From CAILZL01 sp050181835 (lineage in GTDB: Bacteria > Pseudomonadota > Gammaproteobacteria > Steroidobacterales > Steroidobacteraceae), in the NCBI GenBank assembly GCA_050181835.1, contig JBFXCU010000016.1:5855-69854 (forward strand): a DNA stretch of 64,000 bases, written 5' to 3'. The notes beneath the pieces are model-generated. The model had not been told where the DNA came from. It searched no databases and saw only the letters and a list, made by a program, of their open reading frames with translations. This document shows positions 52,400-62,930 of this stretch, piece by piece; position 1 is the first letter of the stretch; every line of letters starts with the position of its first letter. The position numbers and the translations under genes were made by a program.

Positions 52400-53878
52400 A
52401 TGAGGTTGAACACGGTGGCAAAGATTCCTCCTGGCGTGGGCCCGAAGTATCCGCAAGTGGTGGTATTGGTAGGTGCAACCGGCGATCTGGCGCGGCGCAA
52501 GCTGTTGCCGGGCCTGTTTCATTTATCGAGCTCGGGGTTTATTCCCAGCTGTCGGATTATTGGCGTGTCGCTAGATGACATTGATGTCACCGAATTTCGG
52601 GCACGAGCACGGCAGGCAATTACAGACTGCTCCACCCGGAAAGTCACCGATGCCACTTGGCAAGCCTTTGCCGACTGCTTGGACTTTGTGCCACTTAGTG
52701 CAGGCGAGACAGCACTTAAGGCAGCGGTGGAGAAGGCAGAACAGTCCATTGGTAGCGAATGTCGTCGACTGCACTATCTGAGCGTACCGCCTGCTGCGGC
52801 GCTAACCGTAGTACGTATGCTGGGTGATGCTGGACTGGTAGAACGGTCGCGCATCATCATGGAAAAGCCGTTTGGCACCGATCTAGCCAGCGCCGTTTCG
52901 TTGAATGCCAAGCTGCATGAAGTATTCACTGAGGAACAGATATTCCGCATCGATCACTTTCTGGGTAAAGAACCGGCGCAGAACATTCTCGCCTTCCGCT
53001 TTGCCAATGGCTTGTTTGAACCAATCTGGAATCGCAACTTCATTGACCACGTACAAATCGACGTGCCGGAGACGCTGGGACTGGAAAACCGCTCCGCTTT
53101 TTACGAACATACCGGCGCGTTTCGCGACATGGTAGTCACGCATCTATTCCAGATCCTTGGCTTCGTGGCGATGGAACCCCCTACCGCACTTGACCCAAAA
53201 CCAATCAGCGAAGAAAAGAACAAAGTCTTTCGCAGTATGGTGCCCATCAGGCCAGCCGACGTGGTGCGCGGCCAATACACCGGTTATCGAGCCGAAGAAG
53301 GCGTGGATACCGAATCAGATACCGAAACCTTCATTGCCCTGAAGTGCGAAATAGATAACTGGCGCTGGGCCGGCGTACCGTTCTTCCTGCGCACTGGCAA
53401 ACGCTTGGGAGCAGGCCAACGCATTATCTCAATTGCCTTTCGTGAACCACCAAAGAGCATGTTTCCGGCCGATTCTGGCGTCGGCGCGCAAGGGCCGGAT
53501 CATCTGACCTTCGACTTGGCTGATGTCTCGAAAATGTCGCTGTCGTTCTATGGCAAACGCCCCGGCCCCGGAATGCGGCTGGACAAGTTGAGCCTGCAGT
53601 TCGCCATGCATGACACCGGTTTGGGCGACGATGTACTCGAAGCCTATGAACGACTGATTTTGGACGCTATGCGCGGCGATCACACCTTATTTACCACGGC
53701 AGAAGGCATTGAACGCTTATGGGCCGTGTCGGCTCAATTGCTCGAATCACCTCCGCCGGTACGCTTTTATGCTCAAGGCTCATGGGGCCCTAACGCTATT
53801 CACCAATTGGTTGCTCCGCACGCCTGGCGACTGCCGTTTGAACGGGCATGGCGCGACCCAAATCAGCTGGGAGCGTAG
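52400..53878 (+). CDS. zwf: Glucose-6-phosphate 1-dehydrogenase
   Basis: 492 residues. First enzyme of the oxidative pentose phosphate and Entner-Doudoroff routes, making NADPH. The NADP fingerprint is VLVGATGDLARRKLLPGLF, the active site RIDHFLGKEPAQNI. The start may instead be the GTG five codons later (52415), which has GAGG 9 bases upstream. No pgl, edd or eda gene is adjacent, so it is a single gene here. Confidence 0.95.
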   Translation: MRLNTVAKIPPGVGPKYPQVVVLVGATGDLARRKLLPGLFHLSSSGFIPSCRIIGVSLDDIDVTEFRARARQAITDCSTRKVTDATWQAFADCLDFVPLSAGETALKAAVEKAEQSIGSECRRLHYLSVPPAAALTVVRMLGDAGLVERSRIIMEKPFGTDLASAVSLNAKLHEVFTEEQIFRIDHFLGKEPAQNILAFRFANGLFEPIWNRNFIDHVQIDVPETLGLENRSAFYEHTGAFRDMVVTHLFQILGFVAMEPPTALDPKPISEEKNKVFRSMVPIRPADVVRGQYTGYRAEEGVDTESDTETFIALKCEIDNWRWAGVPFFLRTGKRLGAGQRIISIAFREPPKSMFPADSGVGAQGPDHLTFDLADVSKMSLSFYGKRPGPGMRLDKLSLQFAMHDTGLGDDVLEAYERLILDAMRGDHTLFTTAEGIERLWAVSAQLLESPPPVRFYAQGSWGPNAIHQLVAPHAWRLPFERAWRDPNQLGA

Positions 53879-54059
53879 AGACTTACTTCAGCCGATCTCA
53901 GCGCTGTTCGGTCGGAATTGATTCCGGCCTGGCAGCGAATTTCCATCGCACCCCGTTCGCCGCAGGCAATCAAGCGATAAATCACCCCTAACAAACATCA
54001 GGTTGGGCAGCCAAGCCCGCTATAATTCCGCGCTTTATCAGCCGCAGATTTCCCGCCTC

Positions 54060-56849
54060 ATGGATAAGTCCTACTCGCCGCACGACATCGAACAGCCCAT
54101 TTACCAAAAATGGGAATCAACTGGCTGCTTTGCCCCCTCGGGTAGCGGCAATCCTTACTGCATCATGATTCCGCCGCCCAATGTCACCGGCACGCTGCAC
54201 ATGGGCCATGCCTTCCAGCACACGCTGATGGACACCCTCACCCGCCTGCACCGCATGGAGGGTGATAACACCTTGTGGCAACCGGGCACCGACCACGCGG
54301 GCATTGCCACGCAGATGGTGGTGGAGCGACAACTGAATGCAACCGGCCAGAAGCGCCATGATCTGGGTCGTGAAAAATTCATTGAACGCGTGTGGGAGTG
54401 GAAGCAGGAATCCGGCGACACCATTTCACGACAAATGCGCCGCCTCGGTAATTCCGTGGACTGGCAGCGTGAGCGCTTCACCATGGACGAAGGCTTATCG
54501 AAAGCCGTCACCGAAGTCTTCGTCAAGCTGCATGAAGAAAAGCTGATTTATCGCGGCAAGCGTCTGGTGAACTGGGACCCGGTACTACACACCGCGCTCT
54601 CTGATCTGGAAGTATTGTCCGAACCCGAGCAAGGCCACCTGTGGCACTTCCGCTATCCGCTTGAGGACGGCTCAGGTCATCTGGTCGTCGCCACCACTCG
54701 TCCTGAAACCATGCTCGGCGATACTGCCGTCGCTGTACATCCAGAAGATGAACGTTACGTACACCTGATCGGCAAGCAGGTCAAGCTACCATTAACCAAT
54801 CGACTGATTCCGATCATTGCCGATGACTATGTGGATCGTGAGTTTGGTACCGGCTGCGTGAAAATTACGCCCGCACATGATTTCAATGACTATGAAATGG
54901 GCAAGCGACATGGCTTGGCACTGATTAATATTTTTGATGCCAGCGCGACCATGAACGACGCTGTATCAACGCAATATCAGGGATTGGATCGTTTTGTAGC
55001 ACGCAAAAAAATCATTGCCGATCTTGAAGCACTGGATCTGGTTGAAAAGATTGAGCCACACACGCTGGCTGTACCACGCGGTGATCGTAGCCACGCCGTA
55101 CTCGAACCCTGGCTCACCGACCAATGGTATGTGTGTATCGCACCGCTGGCAAAACCTGCCATCAACGCTGTCGAAGATGGCAGCATCAAGTTTGTGCCGG
55201 AAAACTGGAGCAAAACCTATTACCAATGGATGCATAACATTCAGGACTGGTGCATCAGTCGGCAACTGTGGTGGGGCCATCGCGTACCTGCCTGGTATGA
55301 CGAGCAAGGCAACATCTTTGTTGCACGCACAGAAGCAGAAGCGCAGCAACAAGCAACCGCCAAGCACGGCAAAGCGGTAGCACTCAAGCAAGATGACGAC
55401 GTGCTCGACACCTGGTTCTCTTCGGCGCTATGGCCCTTTTCTACACTGGGCTGGCCGGAGCAGACACCATCCTTAAAAACCTTTTATCCCACCAATGTAT
55501 TGGTCACTGGCTTTGACATCATTTTCTTCTGGGTCGCACGCATGATCATGATGGGCTTAAAGTTCACCGGCGAAGTGCCTTTCAAAGAGGTGTACATCAC
55601 CGGCCTGATTCGTGATGAAAACGGCGACAAGATGTCAAAGTCAAAGGGCAACATTATTGACCCATTGGATTTGATTGATGGCATCGAACTCGAAGCGCTG
55701 GTGACAAAGCGAACATCGGGCATGATGCAGCCGCACCTAAAGGACAAAATCGAAAAAGCCACGCGCAAGCAATTTCCCGCTGGCATTCCAGCCTACGGCA
55801 CCGATGCATTGCGCTTTACCTTTGCTGCATTAGCCACGCAGGGCCGCGACATTCGCTTTGACCTGGGTCGCATCGATGGCTATCGCAACTTCTGTAATAA
55901 GCTGTGGAACGCAGCGCGCTATGTGCTGATAAATACTGAAGGGAAGGACTGCGGCCTGAGTGGTGAGTGCGAATACTCCATTGCCGATCGCTGGATTCGT
56001 TCGCGCCTTGGTCATACCATCGAACAGGCTCGCAAGCGCTTTGATGAATATCGGTTTGATCTGGCCTCACAAGCACTGTATGAATTTGCCTGGTATGAGT
56101 ACTGCGACTGGTATTTAGAATTGTGCAAGCCAGTGTTGCAATCAGATACTTCTAGCGAAGTGCAAAAACGCGGCACACGTCAAACCCTATTACAGGTATT
56201 TGAAGCGTATCTACGACTGTTACATCCACTAATGCCATTTATCACCGAAGAAATATGGCAGAGTATCGCGCCATTAACGAGCAGGGTTTCCCCAGCAGAA
56301 TCAAATAAGACCATCATGCTGCAGCGCTACCCGAAGCTGTGTGATTTTCCGATTGATACTGCGGCAGACAGTGCCATCGCTCCTATCAAAGCCGCCATTC
56401 TCGGTCCGCGTCAGATTCGCGGCCAGCTGGATGTGCCGCAATCACGCAAGGTAACGCTGTACTTCAAGTCCGCACAGCCCGGTGACTGGCAAGCGATTCA
56501 AGATAATCTGACCTTGGTGCAAGGTGCAGCCAATGTCTTGGAAATTATTGAAGTGAAAGATGATGCAAGCCTGCCGCCCACTGCCCTGCAAGTAGTCGAT
56601 GGCCGTTCATTGTATGCACCTTTGAAAGAGCTGATTGATGACATCGACACGGAGTTGGCACGCATTGGAAAGCGCAAAGTCAAAACCGCACAGGAACTGA
56701 GCAAGTGCGAAAACAAACTCGGCAACGCCAAGTTTGTTGACAACGCTCCCGCCGAAGTGGTCGAACAGGAACGAGCGCGCATTGCCGCTTTCAAGGCAGA
56801 GCTCGCGCAGTTGGAAGAACAGGCGAAACGAGTAGAAACATTGCGCTAA
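54060..56849 (+). CDS. valS: Valyl-tRNA synthetase
   Basis: 929 residues from the ATG at 54060 (MDKSYSPHDIEQPIYQKWES). Class I synthetase with HIGH (PPNVTGTLHMGHAF) and KMSKS (GDKMSKSKGNIIDPLD), an editing domain (LVVATTRPETMLGDTAVAVHPED), and a C-terminal coiled coil (ELIDDIDTELARIGKRKVKTAQELSKCENKL...). A TATAAT hexamer (54021-54026), 34 bases upstream, may be its -10 element, though no good -35 accompanies it. Confidence 0.97.
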   Translation: MDKSYSPHDIEQPIYQKWESTGCFAPSGSGNPYCIMIPPPNVTGTLHMGHAFQHTLMDTLTRLHRMEGDNTLWQPGTDHAGIATQMVVERQLNATGQKRHDLGREKFIERVWEWKQESGDTISRQMRRLGNSVDWQRERFTMDEGLSKAVTEVFVKLHEEKLIYRGKRLVNWDPVLHTALSDLEVLSEPEQGHLWHFRYPLEDGSGHLVVATTRPETMLGDTAVAVHPEDERYVHLIGKQVKLPLTNRLIPIIADDYVDREFGTGCVKITPAHDFNDYEMGKRHGLALINIFDASATMNDAVSTQYQGLDRFVARKKIIADLEALDLVEKIEPHTLAVPRGDRSHAVLEPWLTDQWYVCIAPLAKPAINAVEDGSIKFVPENWSKTYYQWMHNIQDWCISRQLWWGHRVPAWYDEQGNIFVARTEAEAQQQATAKHGKAVALKQDDDVLDTWFSSALWPFSTLGWPEQTPSLKTFYPTNVLVTGFDIIFFWVARMIMMGLKFTGEVPFKEVYITGLIRDENGDKMSKSKGNIIDPLDLIDGIELEALVTKRTSGMMQPHLKDKIEKATRKQFPAGIPAYGTDALRFTFAALATQGRDIRFDLGRIDGYRNFCNKLWNAARYVLINTEGKDCGLSGECEYSIADRWIRSRLGHTIEQARKRFDEYRFDLASQALYEFAWYEYCDWYLELCKPVLQSDTSSEVQKRGTRQTLLQVFEAYLRLLHPLMPFITEEIWQSIAPLTSRVSPAESNKTIMLQRYPKLCDFPIDTAADSAIAPIKAAILGPRQIRGQLDVPQSRKVTLYFKSAQPGDWQAIQDNLTLVQGAANVLEIIEVKDDASLPPTALQVVDGRSLYAPLKELIDDIDTELARIGKRKVKTAQELSKCENKLGNAKFVDNAPAEVVEQERARIAAFKAELAQLEEQAKRVETLR

Positions 56850-56864
56850 GACAATTAGGTGCGC

Positions 56865-56886
56865 CCTCTCCCACCACTGGGAGAGG
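56865..56886. terminator. Short hairpin after valS
   Basis: CCTCTCCCA (56865-56873) and TGGGAGAGG (56878-56886) pair perfectly around CCAC. No T-run follows. It is of the common CCCTCTCCC/GGGAGAGGG type scattered in many proteobacterial genomes. Confidence 0.5.
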
Positions 56887-56992
56887 ACATGAGCAGCGCA
56901 ACCCAGTCAATAAGCCGGTTTGTTTTTGATCAACCTCGCAAAGTTACGGCAAAGGTTGGCGGATAAGCCCTCTGCAATGCTAGATTCGCAGT

Positions 56993-57958
56993 ATGAAGAC
57001 CCCAACGCTGTATCAGGTCGTTGACGCCCCGGACACCAATCCGGTTACAGCCGTCAATGACAGCATTCAACAACTCAACCAGATTATTCTTGGCAAGCAA
57101 GTACAGCTCAAACTGGCGCTGGCCTGCTTACTGGCGCGCGGTCATCTACTAATTGAAGACTTACCCGGTATGGGCAAGACCACCTTGGCACACGCACTGG
57201 CGCACACGCTGGGACTTAGCTACCAGCGTGTGCAGTTCACCAGCGATTTATTACCTGCCGACATCATTGGTGTATCCATTTTTGATCGCAACAACAGTAG
57301 CTTTCATTTTCATAAAGGCCCGATTTTCGCTCAGCTAGTATTGGCAGATGAAGTCAATCGCGCTACACCCAAGGCACAGAGTGCATTGCTCGAAGCGATG
57401 GAAGAGCAACAGGTCACTACCGATGGTCACACCTATCCACTGTCATCACCATTCTTCGTGATTGCCACCCAGAACCCCACTTACCAGATTGGCACCTATC
57501 CACTACCCGAGTCACAACTGGATCGCTTCCTGATGCGACTGGAACTGGGATACCCCGATGCAGCGCATGAACGACAGTTACTTAGTGGTCGTGATCGTCG
57601 TGACATGCTCGGCGAAATGCCAGTAACGCTAGCGCCTGCACAATTACTCACGCTACAAACCCGCGTACCGCAAGTGCATGTATCCGATGCACTGCTCGAC
57701 TATCTGCAAGCTATTACTACCTATACGCGCCACTGCAACAAGTTTGTTGCCGGTTTATCGCCGCGCGCTGGCATCGCATTGAAACACGCGGCCCAAGCGT
57801 GGGCCTTGATGCACGGACATGTCGGCGTACTACCGGAAGATGTGCAAGCCGTACTCACCAGCGTCATCGGTCATCGCCTAGCGCCTGCTGACGATGCCGG
57901 TTTGAATAAGCCTGCCGATATCGGCGCGCATGTGCTGCAAGCGGTGGCAGTGCCGTAG
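56993..57958 (+). CDS. MoxR-family AAA+ ATPase
   Basis: 321 residues. Walker A DLPGMGKTTLAHALA, Walker B LVLADEVNRATPKAQSALLEAMEEQQVT, sensor ATQNP. MoxR ATPases act as chaperones for partner proteins, often with DUF58 and transglutaminase-like proteins encoded next to them, as here. First gene of a three-gene operon; the DUF58 gene follows 35 bases later. Confidence 0.95.
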   Translation: MKTPTLYQVVDAPDTNPVTAVNDSIQQLNQIILGKQVQLKLALACLLARGHLLIEDLPGMGKTTLAHALAHTLGLSYQRVQFTSDLLPADIIGVSIFDRNNSSFHFHKGPIFAQLVLADEVNRATPKAQSALLEAMEEQQVTTDGHTYPLSSPFFVIATQNPTYQIGTYPLPESQLDRFLMRLELGYPDAAHERQLLSGRDRRDMLGEMPVTLAPAQLLTLQTRVPQVHVSDALLDYLQAITTYTRHCNKFVAGLSPRAGIALKHAAQAWALMHGHVGVLPEDVQAVLTSVIGHRLAPADDAGLNKPADIGAHVLQAVAVP

Positions 57959-57993
57959 GGGCTTCGTAGACTTCCTCCACTAATGATGCCTAC

Positions 57994-58968
57994 ATGTCTC
58001 TAACCACCACTCTTCACCAGCGCATCGGCAACTGGTCACGTAAGCGCCATGGTGTAGATACCTCGCCGGTGGAAATTACTAATAGGCGCATTTACATCCT
58101 GCCGACGCGCTTGGGACTATTGTATGCAGTGACTGTCGTTGCCATGGGCATTGGTGGCATGAACTACGGTAACAATTTGGCCTTGTTGCTGGTATTCATG
58201 TTGGCAGCATTGGGCTTTGTCGCCATGCATCACACCCATCGCAATCTGGCCGGATTACTAATTCACAGCATGGCCAATGAGCCAGTGTTTGCCGGGCAAT
58301 TGGCACACATTCATTTGACGATTGAAAACGGTTCACCACAATCGCGACTGGCACTGCAAGCCGAAGCCCATCTTGGCAAAGCGCTGTACACCTCTTCCTG
58401 TATCGCTGTAGCTGGCGATACACAAGCGGCACTGCACTTGCCCCTTACCACTCAGCGGCGTGGTTGGTTGAGCATTGAACGATTGATAATCAGCACTCGC
58501 TACCCGTTTGGATTATTTCGCGGCTGGACAGTGCTGCACATGCCATTGAAGTGCTTGATCTACCCCAAGCCCAGCGAACGTAACAGTACCCCGCCACCCA
58601 CACAGTTCGACACTCGTAATACTGAAGACCTGCAACGCGGTGACGAAGAGTTTTCTGGGCTACGTGCGTTTCATGCTGGCGACTCCCCAAAACGCATTGC
58701 GTGGAAAAACTATGCGCGCGAGCAAGGCCTGATGGTCAAACAATACGCTGGCGCGTCGATCAGTACCTGTGTACTCGACTGGGACACGTTAGCAGGTCTC
58801 GATAACGAAGCTCGCTTGTCACGATTGTGCCGGTGGCTAATCGATAGCCATCAACAAGGTATCGCCTATGGGTTAAAATTACCGAATTTTATGGCTGCAC
58901 CGGCGTTGAACGAAGCACATCGTAACCGCTGCCTGCAAGCGCTGGCCTTGTTTCATGGCGGTATGTAA
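57994..58968 (+). CDS. DUF58 domain membrane protein
   Basis: 324 residues. Two hydrophobic segments near the N-terminus (about 35-75: LGLLYAVTVVAMGIGGMNYGNNLALLLVFMLAALGFVAM) are followed by a soluble region with the DUF58 hallmark GDEEFSGLRAFHAGDSPKRIAWKNYAR. It is probably a vWA-like partner of the MoxR ATPase. Its stop overlaps the next start (TAATG). Confidence 0.92.
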   Translation: MSLTTTLHQRIGNWSRKRHGVDTSPVEITNRRIYILPTRLGLLYAVTVVAMGIGGMNYGNNLALLLVFMLAALGFVAMHHTHRNLAGLLIHSMANEPVFAGQLAHIHLTIENGSPQSRLALQAEAHLGKALYTSSCIAVAGDTQAALHLPLTTQRRGWLSIERLIISTRYPFGLFRGWTVLHMPLKCLIYPKPSERNSTPPPTQFDTRNTEDLQRGDEEFSGLRAFHAGDSPKRIAWKNYAREQGLMVKQYAGASISTCVLDWDTLAGLDNEARLSRLCRWLIDSHQQGIAYGLKLPNFMAAPALNEAHRNRCLQALALFHGGM

Positions 58969-60971
58969 TGCCCAACCAGAGCGTTAACAGCATCAGCTCA
59001 CTGCAAGCTTTATGGACACTACGCACATGGCCTGAGTCCGCCAAGTCGCTAGGCATTTTATCTGCTGTGTTGTTACTGGCATTGCTACCGCATGTCACGC
59101 ATCTGCCAATCTGGATTCCGCTATGCGTAATCAGCGCCATGTTGTGGCGGCTATGGATTGAAGTTCATGCACGCGCCCTGCCCAACAAGTGGCTACGCAA
59201 TGGGCTGGCACTGATTGCGATGCTTGGTGTAGTGAGCAACTTTCGTAGCTTGAACGGCCTGGAAGCAGGCACCGCATTACTGTCCACCATGGCAGGCATT
59301 AAATTACTCGAATCACGACAGCTACGCGACTACAGCATTCTGATCTTCATCGCCCTGTTTCTATTATTCGCCGAATTGTTATACGAACAGGAAATCATTC
59401 TGCTGCCCTATCTGCTGCTGTGTACGACACTAAGCATCACATGTCTGTTATGCATGCATGATGGCGGCGCAGGACTGAGATTCCGCGATGCACTCTGGCG
59501 CAGCACACGCATGCTGCTGCAAGCTTTGCCATTGGCAGCGTTGCTGTTTCTATTAGTACCACGACTGCCAGGACAATTCTGGGTACTGCCATCACGCGAC
59601 GCCGCCACTTCCGGCCTGAGCGATGAAATGAGCCCCGGCGATGTCTCCGACCTCAGTCTTTCCAGTGAAGTGGCGTTTCGAGTTGAGTTTACCGGTGCGC
59701 CACCACCCACTTCACAGCGCTATTGGCGGGCAGTTGTGTTGCATGACTTTGACGGGCGTACTTGGCGGTATCGACGCGGCGAAGCCCTATCTGTGCAACA
59801 AGTTATTGCCAAAGGGAAAACCTACAGCTATCGCATGCTGATGGAACCCAGCAATCAGCGCTGGATTCCGGTGCTGGATATGCCGCTGCAAACCAATTTG
59901 CGACGCAGCTTCCTCACCAGCAATGCGCAATTGATTGCCTGGCAGCCAGTAACGCAACTGATTGCGGTAGATGTGGTTGCTGCAACGGACTATCAACTGG
60001 GCGGCTCCCTGAGTGCCGCCATGCGTCGTATAGATACAAGATTACAAGGCGCGCTCAATCCACGTAGTCGTGTCTTGGCTAATGAGATGTATACAGCCAG
60101 CAATGACCCAGCCAGCTACGTAAATGCCATGCTGAAATTGTTCCGTGAGCAAGCCTTCTTTTACACACTGGAACCACCCAAACTTGGCACTAATACGGTG
60201 GATGATTTTCTATTCAATACTCGACGTGGCTTCTGCGAACACTTTGCCTCGGCGTTTACTTTCATGATGCGTGCGGCGGGAATTCCCGCACGCGTGGTCA
60301 CGGGCTACCTCGGTGGCGAAGTGAATACGGTTAATGATTACTTGGTCGTACGGCAGTCGGATGCGCACGCATGGTCAGAAGTATGGTTAGACGACCGTGG
60401 CTGGGTACGCGTTGACCCCACTGCTGCCATCGCGCCACAGCGCGTCGAACGCGGCTTGGATTCTGCTATCGCCCAATCAGAATCGGTACCTGGGCGCACC
60501 CTGCGCCGCTGGGCATGGCTGTATCAAGCACGACAGAACTGGGATGCAGTCAATACCTTCTGGAAAGCACGCATCGTCAACTTCGATAGTGAAGATCAAC
60601 GCAATGTGCTGACTCAACTGGGCATCAAGAATCCAGACTGGCGCACACTGGGCTGGGGACTACTCATCACTTTTATCAGTTTTTTTGTCGCCATGATGGT
60701 ATGGCTGGGCTGGAAATATCGACCGAAGCGGCACGACCCTATAGTACAAGCGTATAACGCGCTAAAACGCAAACTGGAAAAAGCCGGAATTAGTACCGTA
60801 GCGCATGAAGGGCCAGTTGATTTCCTGACTCGCGCCGCAGCCGCAAAACCAGCAGCGGCAACGCAACTGGCAGAACTAAGCGACCTGTACATCGCATTAC
60901 GTTACAAACCCGACGCTATGCCACAGCAACTCAGCCGATTGCGTTACTTGGTTAGCCAACTTAGATTGTAA
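58968..60971 (+). CDS. tgpA: Transglutaminase-like membrane protein TgpA
   Basis: 667 residues. Five or six N-terminal membrane helices (to about residue 200), then DUF3488-type sequence and a periplasmic transglutaminase core. The catalytic triad is visible: Cys in TRRGFCEHFASAFTFMMRAAGIPARVVTGY, His in DAHAWSEVWL, Asp in WVRVDPTAAI. A further helix (about 561-580) is followed by a DUF4129-like cytoplasmic end. P. aeruginosa TgpA is essential and related to cell-wall function; the natural substrate is unsettled. Confidence 0.93.
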   Translation: MPNQSVNSISSLQALWTLRTWPESAKSLGILSAVLLLALLPHVTHLPIWIPLCVISAMLWRLWIEVHARALPNKWLRNGLALIAMLGVVSNFRSLNGLEAGTALLSTMAGIKLLESRQLRDYSILIFIALFLLFAELLYEQEIILLPYLLLCTTLSITCLLCMHDGGAGLRFRDALWRSTRMLLQALPLAALLFLLVPRLPGQFWVLPSRDAATSGLSDEMSPGDVSDLSLSSEVAFRVEFTGAPPPTSQRYWRAVVLHDFDGRTWRYRRGEALSVQQVIAKGKTYSYRMLMEPSNQRWIPVLDMPLQTNLRRSFLTSNAQLIAWQPVTQLIAVDVVAATDYQLGGSLSAAMRRIDTRLQGALNPRSRVLANEMYTASNDPASYVNAMLKLFREQAFFYTLEPPKLGTNTVDDFLFNTRRGFCEHFASAFTFMMRAAGIPARVVTGYLGGEVNTVNDYLVVRQSDAHAWSEVWLDDRGWVRVDPTAAIAPQRVERGLDSAIAQSESVPGRTLRRWAWLYQARQNWDAVNTFWKARIVNFDSEDQRNVLTQLGIKNPDWRTLGWGLLITFISFFVAMMVWLGWKYRPKRHDPIVQAYNALKRKLEKAGISTVAHEGPVDFLTRAAAAKPAAATQLAELSDLYIALRYKPDAMPQQLSRLRYLVSQLRL

Positions 60972-60988
60972 GCGGATTGATTCGCATA

Positions 60989-61507
60989 TTACTCGGCTAG
61001 CTGCTTCAGATTGGTAAGCCCCCGCTCAAAATCGCCACCCACCATTTTGTCCATACTAAAAAACATGGTCATCAGCTTGGAAATGAAAGGGCTCGGCCCA
61101 TACATTGCCCAAGTAATATTGGTTCCATCAGCTTGCGGCTGTAAGGTAAATTCAGCGGTGTTGTGCGCCTCGAACGGCGCAAGAAAGTCCAGTTTGATAC
61201 GCAGCAAGTGGCTCGGCGACGACTCGATGATTTCCATACGTCCCTTGCCTACTTTCTTGTTGCCATGCCACTCATATATCGCACCCACTCCACTGTTGGC
61301 ACCACTGAAAGTCCTGGTCATCGCCGGGTCGAGCTTTTCCCACGGCGACCAAGCACCCCACTGATGAAAGTCATTCAGTAGAGCAAAGACCTTTTCCGGC
61401 GAAGCCTTGATGCTTAGCGAACGCTGCAGGCGGAACGTATCTGGCCTGTTAGCCACGAAAAACAGAAACACGCCTAACGCAATCACAATTAATCCCACTG
61501 TTTTCAT
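60989..61507 (-). CDS. SRPBCC (polyketide cyclase-like) protein with N-terminal anchor
   Basis: 172 residues. A hydrophobic N-terminus (VGLIVIALGVFLFFVANRP) probably anchors it in the inner membrane. The remainder is an SRPBCC/START-type hydrophobic-cavity fold (RSLSIKASPEKVFALLNDFHQWGAWSPWEKLDPAMTRTFSG ... LQPQADGTNITWAMYG). The ligand is unknown. It converges on tgpA and heads a run of small minus-strand genes. Confidence 0.85.
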   Translation of the reverse strand: MKTVGLIVIALGVFLFFVANRPDTFRLQRSLSIKASPEKVFALLNDFHQWGAWSPWEKLDPAMTRTFSGANSGVGAIYEWHGNKKVGKGRMEIIESSPSHLLRIKLDFLAPFEAHNTAEFTLQPQADGTNITWAMYGPSPFISKLMTMFFSMDKMVGGDFERGLTNLKQLAE

Positions 61508-61573
61508 AGTGTCTCCTGTATCAGTGCGTGAATAATACTGTTAATTGATCATCAACAACGCGCTGCGCGCACG

Positions 61574-61993
61574 TTACCGGCCTGCCGCAACGTGCTTGGC
61601 AAAATTATCCAGAATGGCTTGCCATCCTTGACGCTGCTGTTCGATTGAATGCTCAGTTTCAGCATCGAATGTGACACGCACGTTTACACCGCTATCGTCA
61701 GCCATAAACTCGACGGTGCCAGTACGGTCTCCAAAGGAATACTCAATAAGCGAGTAAGGGACAATCTTGGTATAGGTTCCGGCGAAGTCAAAACCGAAAC
61801 TGCCATCTTTCGCCTCCATGCGTGAGGTAAACACACCGCCGACGCGCAAATCCACAGCCGCTTGGGTAGTGTGCCAATCGTCAGACGCCGCATTCCACTG
61901 TTTAATATCTTCGGGTGTCGTATACGCACTCCAGACTTTGTTGATGGGTGCATTGATGACAGTTGCAACGGTGAGTTTCATGAGTTTGCTCAT
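61574..61993 (-). CDS. SRPBCC/AHSA1-type protein
   Basis: 139 residues, cytoplasmic. MKLTVATVINAPINKVWSAYTTPEDIKQWNAASDDWHT is a typical AHSA1-family start; the end RQGWQAILDNFAKHVA is also characteristic. ATG 61993 or the ATG four codons later could start it. Such proteins are common in clusters with glyoxalase/VOC genes, as here. Function unknown. Confidence 0.87.
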   Translation of the reverse strand: MSKLMKLTVATVINAPINKVWSAYTTPEDIKQWNAASDDWHTTQAAVDLRVGGVFTSRMEAKDGSFGFDFAGTYTKIVPYSLIEYSFGDRTGTVEFMADDSGVNVRVTFDAETEHSIEQQRQGWQAILDNFAKHVAAGR

Positions 61994-62032
61994 AAGTATA
62001 TAGGTTGAAGGAAGCTAATCAGGTTGGCGTTA

Positions 62033-62689
62033 CTACCGGTCGACCGGTGGCTTGCCAGTGAAAACCGCCAGCTGAGCGTCGAAAGCCCGCTTATAGGCGG
62101 GCCGCGCTTCACCCCGGGCGACATAGGCGGAGAGATTCGGATACTCGTCGAGAATGCCCGATGGCTTCAGCCTCTGCAGCACATGCACCATCATGAGGTC
62201 GCCCGCACTGAATGCGGCATCGAGCCAGTCGGCGTTGCCAAGCCGAGTGGAAAGTTGCTTCAATCTACCGCAGACACGATCCACAACCAGAGGCATGCGC
62301 TCCTTGGTCCATGTCTTATCGTTCTCCAGAAGCTTGGCGTTTGCGAATTCAAGGATCGGTGGCTCCACCGTGCTGAGTGCGGCAAACATCCATGTGATCG
62401 CACATGCCCGGCCATTTGCATCTTCCGGGAGCAGGCCCGTATGACGCTCGGCGATATGGAAGACGATCGACCCTGTCTCGAACAGGGCGAGATCGCCTTG
62501 TTCGTAAGTCGGAATCTGGCCGAAAGGATGAAGCGCAAGATGCACGGGTTCCTTCATCGCACGAAAAGAAACAAGGCGAACCTCGTAGGGTTGGCCGACT
62601 TCTTCAAGCGCCCAGCGAACGCGCGTGTCACGCGCCAGTCCTTGGCCGCGATCCGGCGACGAGTCAAAGGCGGTGATGATTGGTTTCAT
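62033..62689 (-). CDS. Glutathione S-transferase family protein
   Basis: 218 residues from the ATG at 62689, with GGAG 8 bases upstream. Thioredoxin-like N-terminal half with the cis-Pro/glutathione motif HPFGQIPTYEQGDLALFETGSIVFHIAERH, and an all-helical C-terminal half (AFSAGDLMMVHVL). The base composition here is somewhat richer in GC than in the flanking genes. The substrate is unknown. Confidence 0.9.
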   Translation of the reverse strand: MKPIITAFDSSPDRGQGLARDTRVRWALEEVGQPYEVRLVSFRAMKEPVHLALHPFGQIPTYEQGDLALFETGSIVFHIAERHTGLLPEDANGRACAITWMFAALSTVEPPILEFANAKLLENDKTWTKERMPLVVDRVCGRLKQLSTRLGNADWLDAAFSAGDLMMVHVLQRLKPSGILDEYPNLSAYVARGEARPAYKRAFDAQLAVFTGKPPVDR

Positions 62690-62930
62690 AGTAGGGCTCC
62701 GGGTGAAGTCCAATGCTCCTATCGTTAAAGTTAGCCAAGAATCTCAGGCTCAACGAGCCTCGCCAGATTCCGCAGCGACTCCTGCCAACCGAGATAGCAC
62801 ACGGTGCATGCGAACGTTGCACTCACCTGCGGATTGCAAGTAGCGGGTTGCGATAAACTTGGCGCAGCGATATTGCATAAGCCCTACTTACAATCTGTCG
62901 AGTGCAATGCCTTGTCATACCGCTCACATC

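Noticed and set aside
56865..56886. CRISPR or REP array suggested by the CCTCTCCCA/TGGGAGAGG stem
   Set aside because: Only one copy is present in the window; no repeats or spacers.
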